Shown in pieces: positions 9,464 through 18,339 of a stretch of DNA of 32,204 nt. The stretch is from assembly GCA_002401685.1 (NCBI GenBank), contig NVTU01000022.1, positions 15,565 to 47,768 on the forward strand, in the 5' to 3' direction. Under the pieces are notes generated by a model. The model did no database searches, had not been told where the DNA came from, and saw nothing but the letters and a program-made list of their open reading frames with translations. Within the stretch, counting starts at the first letter, position 1, and every line of letters starts with the position of its first letter. Source of the DNA: Kordiimonadales bacterium (GTDB lineage Bacteria; Pseudomonadota; Alphaproteobacteria; Sphingomonadales; Kordiimonadaceae). The position numbers and the translations under genes were made by a program.

Positions 9464-10798
9464 ATGAGTGAACAGAAATTAAAACGTGTTTTTGGCAAAA
9501 GCTTTGCGGCATTCGCTTGTATTGGCCTGGTCATCGGCCTTGGCATTCTGCGGACGCCGGGCGAAGTAGCCTCCTCCATCACAGATCCTTATATTTACAT
9601 AGCGCTTTGGGTCGGCGGCGCGGTTGTTGTATTGCTCAGCCTAAACGTGGTTGGCGAGCTGATTTCGATGACGCCAGTATCGGGCGGTGAGTATGTTCTG
9701 GTGCACCGCGCTTTCGGATCGTTCCCGGCATTTGTTATAGGGTGGAGTTCATGGCTAGGCCAATGCGGCAGCACGGCGCTTAAAGCTGTGGTGATGATGG
9801 AATATCTTGCGTTGCTGATGCCTTTTGCAGCTCCGTACAGTATAGCTGGCGCAATCGCCGTCACCAGTTTTTTTGCACTGCTGCAAATCAGTGGCTCCTT
9901 GTGGCCGGGTAGGTTGCTTAGCGTCGCATCCACGCTTAGCGCAATTGTGGTCTTGGCTGTGGCTGTAGCATTATTTTACGGTGCTGCTGCTTTTGTGCCA
10001 GGTGCTGCGATTGAAACAACCGTTGCGCCGGGTGGTTTGCAAGACTTCGCATTGATCGTTGCGGCGATCGTTTTTACTTACGATGGGTGGTACGCTGCAA
10101 GCTATATAAACGGGGAAACCAAGGGGGATACCCGCGCTAGTGTAATGGCAAGTTTTAAAGGCGTGTCTATCGTAATTTTCATATATTTGTTAGTGAATGC
10201 GGCCTTGGCATTCACTGTGCCGTTTGGCGTTATTCAGGGGCAAGATTTGGCGCTTGCTAGTGCGCTGGAGTATTCCTTCGGTAGTGGTGCAGGTGCTTTT
10301 ATCATTGGTTTTGCTGTGGTACTTTTGCTTTCCAACCAAAACCTTGGGTATATGTTCGGTGCGCGGGGGCTTTATGCTCTGTCGGTGAACGGCGTCGGGT
10401 ATGACGGCGCACAGAAAGTAAATGAGCGCGGTGCTCCGTCTGTTGCCGTCGCTCTATCCTGGGGGCTGGTTGTTGTGTTGATTATAAGCGGGGGCTTCCG
10501 CTTTTTACTGACGTTGACGGCCATGATCTTCATGGTCAATTACATTGTGTTTATGGCGGGGGTTTTGTGGCTGCGGCGCAAGGAACCAAATGCAGATCGG
10601 CCCTTTAGAAGCGTGGGTTATCCAATTGTCGCGGTGGTTATGACGTTTTTTTGGCTGGCCCTTGCGGTGTTTTTGGCAACAGTTGAAACTACCTCAACTC
10701 TTTATGCGCTCGGCTTCTTAGCTTTCGCGGTTCCTGTGTATATTTGGCTAAGGCGGAACGTGCCAGCGTCATCATCCCGTATGAAAGCCGGATTTTAA
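9464..10798 (+). CDS. APC superfamily amino acid permease
   Basis: A 444-residue integral membrane transporter with about twelve hydrophobic helices. The first helix carries the APC signature (FAAFACIGLVIGLGILRTPGE at about 11-31, with the unwound GxGI element), and ISMTPVSGGEYVLVHRAFG follows near 67-85. Substrate is most likely an amino acid or similar amine, taken up by cation or proton symport; specificity cannot be read. An AGGGGC site precedes the ATG. Its position between two peptidase genes suggests peptide and amino-acid scavenging, but it has its own strand and terminator, so co-regulation is only inferred. Confidence 0.9.
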   Translation: MSEQKLKRVFGKSFAAFACIGLVIGLGILRTPGEVASSITDPYIYIALWVGGAVVVLLSLNVVGELISMTPVSGGEYVLVHRAFGSFPAFVIGWSSWLGQCGSTALKAVVMMEYLALLMPFAAPYSIAGAIAVTSFFALLQISGSLWPGRLLSVASTLSAIVVLAVAVALFYGAAAFVPGAAIETTVAPGGLQDFALIVAAIVFTYDGWYAASYINGETKGDTRASVMASFKGVSIVIFIYLLVNAALAFTVPFGVIQGQDLALASALEYSFGSGAGAFIIGFAVVLLLSNQNLGYMFGARGLYALSVNGVGYDGAQKVNERGAPSVAVALSWGLVVVLIISGGFRFLLTLTAMIFMVNYIVFMAGVLWLRRKEPNADRPFRSVGYPIVAVVMTFFWLALAVFLATVETTSTLYALGFLAFAVPVYIWLRRNVPASSSRMKAGF

Positions 10799-10860
10799 GC
10801 CCTTTGAATTTTCCTGCGGTTTAGAGTGATGGCTGGCCTCATTTCCCCGCATAAAATTAA

Positions 10861-10896
10861 AAAAAAGCCCCCAACCAAGCGGTCGAGGGCTTTTTC
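10861..10896. terminator. Bidirectional intrinsic terminator between permease and S9 peptidase
   Basis: GCCCCCAACC (10867-10876) pairs with GGTCGAGGGC (10881-10890) over 10 bp including two G-T pairs, around a 4-base loop. A-run and T-run flank the stem on both sides (10861-10866 and 10891-10895), so it can terminate the plus-strand permease and the minus-strand peptidase that converge here. Confidence 0.88.
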
Positions 10897-10919
10897 TGTA
10901 ACTGGTGGTATTACCGTGC

Positions 10920-12854
10920 TTACTTAGCACCTTTCAGATACTGGTCTAGGAAGGTGATATAGGCGTCGGACGCTATGATGCGGTTGGCCTTTACGCGAAA
11001 ACCGTGGCCTTCATCTGGGAACAGGATGTATTCCACCGGCACGCCGTTTGCTTTTACTTTTGCAACAAGCTCGTCGCTTTCAACCTGCAATACACGCGGG
11101 TCGTTGGCCCCTTGAATTACCAAAAGTGGCTTGTTGATATGCTCGGTGTGGAACAGCGGTGAGATGCGGCGGTGGCGCTCCTCGTCGGTGGCCGGGTCAC
11201 CCATCTCGTCATACAGGCTCTCGCGGAAACTTTCCCACCACGGCGGGATTGATTTCAGCGTACGCACCCAGTTGGTAACACCGAAGATGTTTACACCAAC
11301 CTCAAAGGCCTCTGGCTCGAACGCAAGCGCTGCCGCGACCATATAGCCGCCGTAGGAGCCGCCCATAATGCCAACCTTGTCGCCGTCAATCCAGTCGAGA
11401 CTTTCGAGGTATTTACGGCCCATGATGATGTCTTGCAAGTCTCCTTCGCCGTGGCGCTTGTCGTCCATGTGGTTGAAGGTTTTTCCGTAGCCTGACGAGC
11501 CGCGGTTGTTTGCGCCTAGCACAGCGTAGCCGTGATTAACCAAATGCTGCACCATAGCGCGGTAGCCGCGCCGCGTTTGGCCGCCCGGACCACCGTGCAC
11601 CAGTACTACAGCAGGGACTTTAGCGTCTGCCGACGCACCCTTTGGCCTATAAAGGATTGACGGAATTTTGGTGCCGTCAAAGCTGTCGTACCGGATCACA
11701 GTGGATGCCACGAGGTCTGCCTGGTTAATCTCAGGGTTGAGTGCCGTGGTGAGGCGTTTGGCGCTGATGTCTGTGCCGAGCTTTACTGTGTAAAGGTCGC
11801 TGGGACTGGTATCGCTTGCCAGCATAAAGGCGACTTGGCTGTCATCAGGCGTGAAGCGCAGACCGCTGACGTTGCCGTCTGGGGCTGGCATGGTTACGGC
11901 TTTGCCGGTTGCCATTTCAGTGATGGCCAATTCGGTTTGAGCATCAGCATTAACGCCGACATATTTGTATTTACCGGTTTTGGAAAACCCGACGAAAGAA
12001 ATGTCCCAATCAGCCGTGGCATATTCTGCCATGCGGCCATCTAGCATATTATAGGCCCATGCCTGGTTAAACTCGCCGTGCTCATTGGTGGATAGGATCA
12101 GCCATTCGCTGTCGGGCGTGAAACCGTAGGAACCGTATGCGATATTGCCTGTGTGCTCGGTGACCAGTTTCGGTACGCCGCCTTTTTCAAGATCAACAAG
12201 GTAAACATTACTGTCGGCGCTGGTACGCGATTTGGTAAGCGCAAGCCAGCGTCCATCCCGACTGCCGCCTGAAAGGGCCAACGCATCTGTGTTCTCGAAA
12301 ACCATACGCCGTGTGTAGCCGTCCGCCTTATAGGCGTAGAGGTCGAAGGCGCGGGCATCGCGCTCGTTCGTGGAAATGTAAAATTCGCTTTTGTTAGCTG
12401 ACCACCCAGCGAAACTTGCTTTGGTTTTCTCTGTGGCGGTTAGGTCGCGGATGCTGCCGTCCAGTTCGCGGACCCAAATATGGTTCAGCTCGTCCCCGCC
12501 GCCGTCAGCGGTAAACAGCATGCGTGCGTCGCCTGGGAAATATGTTAGCCCAAAATTGGAACTGCTCCTAGACGCCGTAAGCTGCGTGCGCTCACCGGTT
12601 TCAGCGTTAACAGCGTAGCTGTTGAACACGCCGCTTTCATCGCTGGTAACCAGGATGCTTTTACCGTCCGGCGAAAAGGAAAATCCGGCGCTGCTCGCTG
12701 GTGCAAAGCTCGTTGTGTTGAAAAACGCTTCCGCTGAATATGTTTTTACCGGCGCTGATACAGCTGATGCGCTGTAGCTACTGGCGTGGTCTTCGCTTTC
12801 ACTGCAGGCCCCCAACGCCAACAGCAGTGACGATGCGATCAAATACTTCTTCAT
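10920..12854 (-). CDS. S9 family (prolyl oligopeptidase-like) peptidase, lipoprotein
   Basis: A 644-residue serine peptidase with a lipoprotein signal: LLALGAC at 11-17, so Cys17 would be lipidated and the protein anchored to a membrane facing the periplasm. Residues about 40-375 form a beta-propeller with SPDGKS/TPDD repeats. The alpha/beta-hydrolase domain follows, with HGGPGG at 420-425, nucleophile Ser500 in GGSYGGY, Asp585 in QGANDPR and His617 in DEGHGF. All three catalytic residues are present. The type resembles dipeptidyl- or acylaminoacyl-peptidases. With the S41 protease it could finish periplasmic peptide breakdown. It faces the permease across a shared terminator. Confidence 0.93.
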   Translation of the reverse strand: MKKYLIASSLLLALGACSESEDHASSYSASAVSAPVKTYSAEAFFNTTSFAPASSAGFSFSPDGKSILVTSDESGVFNSYAVNAETGERTQLTASRSSSNFGLTYFPGDARMLFTADGGGDELNHIWVRELDGSIRDLTATEKTKASFAGWSANKSEFYISTNERDARAFDLYAYKADGYTRRMVFENTDALALSGGSRDGRWLALTKSRTSADSNVYLVDLEKGGVPKLVTEHTGNIAYGSYGFTPDSEWLILSTNEHGEFNQAWAYNMLDGRMAEYATADWDISFVGFSKTGKYKYVGVNADAQTELAITEMATGKAVTMPAPDGNVSGLRFTPDDSQVAFMLASDTSPSDLYTVKLGTDISAKRLTTALNPEINQADLVASTVIRYDSFDGTKIPSILYRPKGASADAKVPAVVLVHGGPGGQTRRGYRAMVQHLVNHGYAVLGANNRGSSGYGKTFNHMDDKRHGEGDLQDIIMGRKYLESLDWIDGDKVGIMGGSYGGYMVAAALAFEPEAFEVGVNIFGVTNWVRTLKSIPPWWESFRESLYDEMGDPATDEERHRRISPLFHTEHINKPLLVIQGANDPRVLQVESDELVAKVKANGVPVEYILFPDEGHGFRVKANRIIASDAYITFLDQYLKGAK

Positions 12855-13098
12855 AAAACCCTCCCCTTATGAATAGAGCCGGACCTTAGCGCGCTGTTCA
12901 GCGGCCAGCAAGGGGGATGAACCTTTGTTTATAACAAAAAGGGGGGCGTTTATCCCTTTCGTGTAACGGCAGCGTACCATCCTGCATAGTTTCTAGACGG
13001 GGCCTTTTGGAGGATGAAGAGCGCAGGGGTACGGCGACCTTCATTCGTAATTTCGGTGTTTCTGGGCAGGAAAGCCTGATGATGAACAGGGGACTATA

Positions 13099-13593
13099 AT
13101 GAAATATATGATGCTTTTTGCGGCTGCGCTAATGATTGCTCCAGCAGTTTCGGCAGACGACGTGAATGTCGGCGATGCACCTTCAGATTTTGTTGGGACC
13201 AATCTGAAGGGCAAGGGTGTTAAAATTAGCGATATGAAAGGCAAGATCATTGTCGTTAATTTTTGGAATGAAGACTGTAAACCTTGCATGGACGATATGG
13301 GGCAGTTCAATAAATTACAGCGTTTGAATGATGCAGATAAAGTCCAAGTCATCGCGGTGAACGTTGGCAGGGATAATAAATCATTCAAGCGGATGAAAAA
13401 ATGGTTGAAAGGTGCCGCGTTCACCTTGACCCGTGACAAGTTGAATATGGCAAGGCGGCGCTACGCTGTGAAAAGATTTCCCAGCACCTATGTGATTAAT
13501 CAGGAAGGCAAGATCGTATCCATTCACACCGCACCTGGCCGCGCCGAAATGGCAAAAATTAAAACTCAAGTACGCCAGTTACTGCAAAGCTGA
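13099..13593 (+). CDS. TlpA-like thioredoxin-fold protein, periplasmic
   Basis: A 164-residue thiol oxidoreductase of the TlpA/ResA type. A signal peptide (1-19, ending AVSA) is followed by the thioredoxin fold. The redox pair is Cys60-Lys-Pro-Cys63 in NFWNEDCKPC; the usual Trp-Cys is Asp-Cys here. The cis-proline is Pro128 in RFPSTYVI. Likely role is to keep periplasmic or cytochrome-maturation thiols reduced. No partner (DsbD or ccm genes) is nearby, so the substrate is unknown. An AGGGGA site precedes the ATG by about seven bases. It sits alone, closed by a hairpin at 13604. Confidence 0.88.
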   Translation: MKYMMLFAAALMIAPAVSADDVNVGDAPSDFVGTNLKGKGVKISDMKGKIIVVNFWNEDCKPCMDDMGQFNKLQRLNDADKVQVIAVNVGRDNKSFKRMKKWLKGAAFTLTRDKLNMARRRYAVKRFPSTYVINQEGKIVSIHTAPGRAEMAKIKTQVRQLLQS

Positions 13594-13603
13594 CGGCATA
13601 AAT

Positions 13604-13637
13604 GCACCAACGCGACTGGTTCTGGCCGCGTTGGTGC
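13604..13637 (+). terminator. Hairpin after the TlpA-like gene
   Basis: GCACCAACGCG (13604-13614) and CGCGTTGGTGC (13627-13637) form a perfect 11-bp stem with a 12-base loop, ten bases after the stop codon. The following AACTTGTTGCTT is only weakly T-rich, so it may act as a poor intrinsic terminator or mRNA 3' stabiliser. Confidence 0.6.
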
Positions 13638-13703
13638 AACTTGTTGCTTGAGTATCGCGGCGAGCCTTCTTAAGCTTCCTGCTGAGTTAGTAGGGAGTTT
13701 TAA

Positions 13704-14237
13704 GTGGCAACAATTTTCACTCATGTTTTAGTGCCGGTGGCTGTCGCACTTGTTGCGCGCGGCAGCAGTGCGCCGGTGTCTGGTCGTTTGCTCGCCGCAG
13801 CTATGTTCGCGACAGTGCTGCCTGATTTTGATGTGATCGCGTTTCTCTACGGTATTCCTTATGACCATATTTTAGGCCATCGGGGGGTTACCCATTCGCT
13901 GGGCTTTGCCCTGGGAATTGGCTTGCTGGGCGCGCTTGCTGCCGAAGGCTTGAAGGCCAGCCGAACTGCCGCGTTTTTTATGCTGGCAGGGGCGACCGCG
14001 TCTCACGCCTTTCTGGATGCTTTCACCAATGGCGGGTTGGGTGTGGCTGCCCTGTGGCCGCTTTCAGACGTACGCTATTTTATGCCGTGGCAACCGGTCG
14101 AGGTGTCCCCCATCGGTGTCAGCGCCTTTTTCACCGCGCGCGGCGCGCTGGTGCTGCTCTCTGAGCTTTACTGGATTGTGGCACCGCTGGCAGTCTTGGC
14201 GGTTGCGGGGCGGTTTATAACAAAGTCAAAAACCTGA
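13704..14237 (+). CDS. YdjM-type metal-dependent hydrolase, integral membrane
   Basis: A 177-residue membrane protein of the YdjM/LexA-binding, membrane-bound metal-dependent hydrolase family. Marker motifs are the acidic pair in LPDFDVIAF (39-47), GHRGVTHS (58-65, with His59 and His64 as probable metal ligands) and ASHAFLDAFTNGG. Four or so hydrophobic segments surround them. The biochemical reaction is not well established for the family; in E. coli, ydjM belongs to the SOS regulon. The GTG start is chosen because an AGGGAG site lies just upstream (13691-13696). No LexA-type site was identified by eye. Confidence 0.85.
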   Translation: MATIFTHVLVPVAVALVARGSSAPVSGRLLAAAMFATVLPDFDVIAFLYGIPYDHILGHRGVTHSLGFALGIGLLGALAAEGLKASRTAAFFMLAGATASHAFLDAFTNGGLGVAALWPLSDVRYFMPWQPVEVSPIGVSAFFTARGALVLLSELYWIVAPLAVLAVAGRFITKSKT

Positions 14238-14326
14238 AAAATCGGAGCTAAAGCCAGGACGACACATCGTTGCCGTGCGGTCCTGGCCGGCAGAAATCAT
14301 TGGCTACGACAGCTCAGGCGCCCTTT

Positions 14327-15466
14327 TTACATGTACCAGCGAATGAATTCATCAAAGCGTAGCTTGCCATCATGGTTGAGATCCAACTGTTCGTATGTCT
14401 CTTCACTCATGCCATGAGTTGATGTTGGTGGGCTTAAGGCCCATTTGTAGACGCTAAAAGACTGGTGAAGCGGTATCTGCTCAGAAGCTTTTTCTTGGCC
14501 CAGTTTTGAATTTTCAAATGCCAATTGGCAGGCCTTGGGCAGGGGTTGCTGGCGTGTGCTTTGCCTGGCAATTAAATTGTCAATTGCGTTCAACATGAAG
14601 AAGCCCTGCGTATGCACTTCTTCATGTGACAGTGACCCGTTTTTATCTTGGTCAATCTTGTCGAATTTTATTTTGAGGTCCTGCATGCCGGGCAGTAACC
14701 GGGTATGGGAAAACTCTGAAATGTCTACAGTGTTGTTCTCGTTGTTATCTAGCCTGTAAAACTCACGAGCGAGTTCCGCATTATTGATATCGATTAAGGC
14801 GGTCGCACATTCGGGGTTTTCTTCGGACAAGTTGTTTATAAGTGCATTAGTATCGAATGCCCGGACTGCTGCCACGGTTACTGCCGCTATGACTTTCTCG
14901 CCAATTGAAGTGCCGGTTGATATGCCGACTTGTTCTGTAGTCTCAGAGACAACTGTGTTTTCGTGGACGGGGTTTCTTACGGCGCTGTCGGCGCGTTTTG
15001 ATACGAAAACCTCAATCGAGCTTCCTATGACCATTTGTGCATCTGTGCGCACGATGGCCCCTTTCTTTACGGAAAGGTGGTTAAGGCCTTCGAGATATTC
15101 TTTGAGTGTAAGCGCCCCATCACCGCTGGTATCCAGCCGGTTGAAATGAGAGGCGATCAGCGGGTTTTCTGGCTCCGCCTTCACAGTGTACGTGGTGATG
15201 GCGCTGCCTACTAGTAGGCCGCCAATAATCATGCCTGAAACTATCAAAGTAAAACTCCTGTATTTGGGCGGGTTCGCTTTGAAATGGCCGTGGTTTGTAT
15301 AGTGATCAATCGCTTGCCGCAGCACCCCGCTCGCTGTTTCGCCGTGCGTGTCGCAGGCTTCGCGAAAGGCGGTTTTGCTGTCGAGCGGCAGCCGTATCTC
15401 AATACCCTCAGATTTCTTTGGGGCAGGATCAGTGGCTGGTGCCTTTGGTGTTTTCTGATCACTCAT
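14327..15466 (-). CDS. Membrane protein with RHH-like N-terminus and four EF-hands (paralogue A)
   Basis: A 379-residue protein of unusual design. Residues 21-60 (strand GIEIRLP, then two helices ending ASGVLRQAIDHYTNHG) match the ribbon-helix-helix pattern of Arc/CopG/ParD-type DNA-binding proteins. One hydrophobic helix follows at about 71-93, preceded by the basic KYR. The rest carries four canonical 12-residue EF-hand loops starting at Asp112, Asp240, Asp272 and Asp362, each with D-x-[DNS]-x-[DN] and a glutamate at position 12. Positive charge before the helix predicts RHH inside and EF-hands in the periplasm. The inferred role is a membrane-tethered calcium-responsive regulator; DNA binding is not proven. 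A paralogue lies directly upstream on the same strand beyond a terminator. Confidence 0.8.
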   Translation of the reverse strand: MSDQKTPKAPATDPAPKKSEGIEIRLPLDSKTAFREACDTHGETASGVLRQAIDHYTNHGHFKANPPKYRSFTLIVSGMIIGGLLVGSAITTYTVKAEPENPLIASHFNRLDTSGDGALTLKEYLEGLNHLSVKKGAIVRTDAQMVIGSSIEVFVSKRADSAVRNPVHENTVVSETTEQVGISTGTSIGEKVIAAVTVAAVRAFDTNALINNLSEENPECATALIDINNAELAREFYRLDNNENNTVDISEFSHTRLLPGMQDLKIKFDKIDQDKNGSLSHEEVHTQGFFMLNAIDNLIARQSTRQQPLPKACQLAFENSKLGQEKASEQIPLHQSFSVYKWALSPPTSTHGMSEETYEQLDLNHDGKLRFDEFIRWYM

Positions 15467-15564
15467 ACAATGGTCATTCCTAAGCGTTCCCTGTTGCTGT
15501 TCTATGGAGTTTTAAGGGTGGAACAGGCTGTGGGCAGCTTACAACAACAAGAAGGTAAGGAAAG

Positions 15565-15583
15565 TGCCTTATCGTGTAAGGCA
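15565..15583. repeat. Hyphenated palindrome upstream of paralogue A
   Basis: TGCCTTA (15565-15571), a 5-base spacer, and TAAGGCA (15577-15583) form a perfect 7-bp inverted repeat. It overlaps the GTGTAAGG motif that recurs in the neighbouring terminator hairpin. It lies about 100 bases upstream of the paralogue A start and could be an operator; it could also be part of the 3' structure of paralogue B. Confidence 0.5.
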
Positions 15584-15591
15584 GATTATAA

Positions 15592-15634
15592 AACTGTGTA
15601 AGGACACGGGGAATTGGCGTGTCCTTACACGGTT
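15592..15634 (-). terminator. Strong intrinsic terminator between the EF-hand paralogues
   Basis: AACTGTGTAAGGACACG (15592-15608) pairs with CGTGTCCTTACACGGTT (15618-15634) over 17 bp with one G-T pair and a 9-base loop. On the minus strand the stem runs into TTTTATAA. It is 55 bases beyond the stop of paralogue B, so the two paralogues are likely separate transcription units. Confidence 0.8.
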
Positions 15635-15688
15635 CAGACTTATGATAAGCAATTGAAATAAAATGATTAAATATGGATTCAGGACCAA

Positions 15689-16813
15689 TCAAAGGTACCA
15701 GACAATAAATTCCTGAAAGCTGAGCTCGCCGTTATTGTCATTGTCGAGAGTGTTGAACCGCTCTTTACTGACCCCGCCTTTGGAGTTGGGTTCATACATC
15801 CGTTCATACTTGCCGAAACCGACAATCAATAAATTCTTGATTTTGGATGCTTCGTGGTTAGCTATTAATTTTCGTTCTAACTTTTGTACATCTTCCTTTT
15901 TTAAATCATCATAATCAATTTCCCCTGCTTGGTCGCTATCTGAAAGACAGCCTTTTGGTACAGGGAATGAATTTAGATAGTGTTTGTTTTTCCGGAGGTC
16001 ATGTGACGCTGTCCATTTCTTTATTTTGATCCGCGTTTCCGCCAGTGACAAATTTCCATTCTTGTTTTTGTCGAGGGCTGCAAATGCTTCCTCCATTTTT
16101 CTCAAATTTGGAAATTTGGGGTGATTGGCGTATTCTACGAACGTAAGTTTGTTGTCACGGTCTTCGTCAATCAAATAGAAGCTCTGTGCCATCGCTCTAT
16201 TGCGCGTCTTTAAAATACTGCCTAAACACTTCCCCATTCGGAGAGGTCCCCGGCTAAATTCCTCGTAATCTGATTTAAGTATTTTGTAGCTATCCGGAGC
16301 AACAATGATTGGTTCACTGAAATCCAGGGGCCCCACCAAATGACCATAGTCTTTTACAGATGAAAATTCTGACATGTCCAATACGTAGTCGGAATTACGG
16401 TCTAGTTTTGAAAACTGAAGTTTGATCAATGGGTTGCTAATGGCCGCGTATTTACCGTCTGGTTGATCAACTGTTTCCTTTGATAAACTATTTGGCACAG
16501 CTGTCGACAAAGCGAAGCTGCCATTGTCCATAGTCGCTAGCCCGAATATTGCCCCGCCTATAATTATGCCTGTTATCATCATGCTGAAACTCCTGTATTT
16601 CGAGGGTTTCGCACCAAGGTTACCGGTTAACAGATACTGATCGATCGCGCCGCGCAGCACGCTGCTAGCGGTTTGCTCATCGGCTTTGCAGGCCTCCATG
16701 AAAGATTGCTTCTTCTCAAAGGGTAAGCGCACTTCTATCACTTCTGTTTTTTTGGCCTGTTTGCCGTTTTGTGATTTCTGATCTTGCGATCTCTGGTCGG
16801 GCGTATCTGTCAT
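15689..16813 (-). CDS. Membrane protein with RHH-like N-terminus and four EF-hands (paralogue B)
   Basis: A 374-residue paralogue of the next gene downstream. The RHH-like segment is at about 24-63 (VIEVRLPFEKKQSF, then ASSVLRGAIDQYLL), the juxtamembrane KYRSF is shared, and the hydrophobic helix is at about 76-94. EF-hand loops start at Asp138, Asp216, Asp248 and Asp357; all have acidic or amide ligands at positions 1, 3 and 5 and Glu at 12. Both proteins end in F-I-x-W-Y-[ML] just after the fourth loop. I chose the ATG at 16813 because it aligns with the MSDQ start of paralogue A; upstream TTG and ATG codons would add up to 23 residues without similarity. Predicted topology and inferred role are as for paralogue A. 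Confidence 0.8.
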   Translation of the reverse strand: MTDTPDQRSQDQKSQNGKQAKKTEVIEVRLPFEKKQSFMEACKADEQTASSVLRGAIDQYLLTGNLGAKPSKYRSFSMMITGIIIGGAIFGLATMDNGSFALSTAVPNSLSKETVDQPDGKYAAISNPLIKLQFSKLDRNSDYVLDMSEFSSVKDYGHLVGPLDFSEPIIVAPDSYKILKSDYEEFSRGPLRMGKCLGSILKTRNRAMAQSFYLIDEDRDNKLTFVEYANHPKFPNLRKMEEAFAALDKNKNGNLSLAETRIKIKKWTASHDLRKNKHYLNSFPVPKGCLSDSDQAGEIDYDDLKKEDVQKLERKLIANHEASKIKNLLIVGFGKYERMYEPNSKGGVSKERFNTLDNDNNGELSFQEFIVWYL

Positions 16814-17110
16814 CTTCAGCTCATTCGTGGTGCGGATTAAGGATTTCAGCAATGTCTTTAGCTGGGCGAACATACAACGCAAACTTCGTCTAGGTCGCCT
16901 GTTTTCTAGTCAGGGTAAGGGCTTAGCTTTGTCGGGACAAGCTTTTGGCGCGCTTCTGGGCATCAATTTTGTGTGCTCAGGCTGCACGGTTAAAACTGTG
17001 ATCGCTTGGCGGTATGGCGATGCCTTAAAAGGTGGTATGATACCTTCAGCCCGCCGCCTCCTTTGTGCCGCGACGGCTCTGTTTATACCCCTAAACAATG
17101 GAGCCCTATA

Positions 17111-17581
17111 ATGAGCATTGCCCCTACCATTCGAGACTATTTGAAAGAAAGCGGGATCAAATATGATCTTGTACCTCACAAAACTGCGTACAGCGCCAAC
17201 CGCATTGCCGAAGTCGCGCACATCAGTGGTGCATCCATCGCAAAAGGCGTGCTGCTGAATACTGAGCGCGGCTATATGATGGCCGTGGTGCCTGCCTCGT
17301 GCAAAGTTGACCTTGCAGACTTGAGCCACCAGATGAAATCGCGGCTTGGCCTTGCCAGCGAACATGAAATTGACATGATTTTTGATGATTGTGACCCGGG
17401 TGTGGCGCCTGCGTGTGCTTCTGCTTACGCGATGCGTGTGGTGGTGGATACGCGGCTTGATGCGCTTGAAGATCTGTACATGGAAAGTGGTGACCACGAA
17501 AATTTGATCCATGTTACGAAAAGCAACTTTGCTAAAATCATGGCAGAGGCTAAACATGCCGGCATCGCGCACCCGGTTTAG
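17111..17581 (+). CDS. YbaK/ProX-type aminoacyl-tRNA deacylase
   Basis: A 156-residue protein of the YbaK/prolyl-tRNA-synthetase-associated domain family, which hydrolyses mischarged aminoacyl-tRNA such as Cys-tRNA(Pro) or Ala-tRNA(Pro). The fold starts with IRDYLKESGIKYDLVPHKTAYSA; the conserved lysine of the active site is Lys45 in ASIAKGVLL. The AVVPASCKVDL segment at 58-68 is typical. The start at the ATG of MSIAPTIRDY matches the domain's normal N-terminus; a longer frame upstream adds 35 residues with no family resemblance. It is followed by the hemolysin III-like gene 56 bases later on the same strand. Which tRNA it corrects cannot be read. Confidence 0.85.
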   Translation: MSIAPTIRDYLKESGIKYDLVPHKTAYSANRIAEVAHISGASIAKGVLLNTERGYMMAVVPASCKVDLADLSHQMKSRLGLASEHEIDMIFDDCDPGVAPACASAYAMRVVVDTRLDALEDLYMESGDHENLIHVTKSNFAKIMAEAKHAGIAHPV

Positions 17582-17637
17582 GATATGCCCCCTAAAACGC
17601 AGTGCACGGAGAGACCGCAGTTTAAGGAATGATACGA

Positions 17638-18297
17638 GTGAAAGCGATACAGGGTCAGGCAGAGCGTGCCTACAGTTTCCGTGAAGAGATTTTGCATGCT
17701 TCGACGCACGGCCTCGGTGCCGTGCTTGCTGTTGCCGCGTGTGTTTTCTTGGTGATGAAAGCCGAGGGCGCATTGGCGGTGGCTGCGGTTTCTGTCTATG
17801 CGGCGTCGATGATGATGATGTTTTTATCCTCTACGCTGTATCACAGCAGTTTCAAAACCCGGTTTCAGCGATTTTTCAAAATGTTGGATCATGTTTCGAT
17901 CTATTTTAAAATAGCAGGTAGCTATACGCCGTTTGCTCTTATTTCCCTGCCGTCGACGACGGGCCTTTGGGTGGTGGTTGGCGTATGGGGCGCGGCCGCG
18001 ACGGGCACGGGCTTCAAACTGTTTGCTTACCTGAAGCCGCAAGCGCGCCGCATCAAAGGCGTGTCGCTCGCGATGTATTTACTTATGGGTTGGGCTGCTG
18101 TGCTGATGGTGGTGCCGCTTTCTGCGGCAATACCAGCGGTGGGCTTATATTGGCTGATCGCTGGCGGCCTATTCTACACAGGCGGCGCCGTTTTTTATGC
18201 GCTACATTCTATTGCATATTTCCACGCGGTTTGGCATGTGTTCGTCATGGCAGGCAGTGCGTGCCATTTTGTAGCGATATATTTTTACGTGCTTTGA
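17638..18297 (+). CDS. Hemolysin III / YqfA family membrane protein
   Basis: A 219-residue, seven-helix membrane protein of the hemolysin III/PAQR-like superfamily. Conserved positions are visible: EEILHASTHGLG near the N-terminus, SSTLYHS, DHVSIYFKIAGSYTPF, and the C-terminal HAVWHVFVMAGSACHF, whose histidines form the putative metal site of this superfamily. Members are annotated as hemolysins but are more likely membrane hydrolases or membrane-homeostasis proteins. GTG at 17638 is preferred because AAGGA (17624-17628) is nine bases upstream; the ATG at 17629 directly abuts that site. Confidence 0.88.
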   Translation: MKAIQGQAERAYSFREEILHASTHGLGAVLAVAACVFLVMKAEGALAVAAVSVYAASMMMMFLSSTLYHSSFKTRFQRFFKMLDHVSIYFKIAGSYTPFALISLPSTTGLWVVVGVWGAAATGTGFKLFAYLKPQARRIKGVSLAMYLLMGWAAVLMVVPLSAAIPAVGLYWLIAGGLFYTGGAVFYALHSIAYFHAVWHVFVMAGSACHFVAIYFYVL

Positions 18298-18339
18298 GCT
18301 TGCATGCAGCGGCTCTTGCCCGGCGAAGGCATTTTTCCT

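Noticed and set aside
16910-17773. 287-codon open frame on the minus strand
   Set aside because: It runs antisense through the well-supported YbaK-type deacylase and the start of the hemolysin III gene. Its protein has no recognisable fold and is rich in His, Arg and Cys, as shadow frames are.
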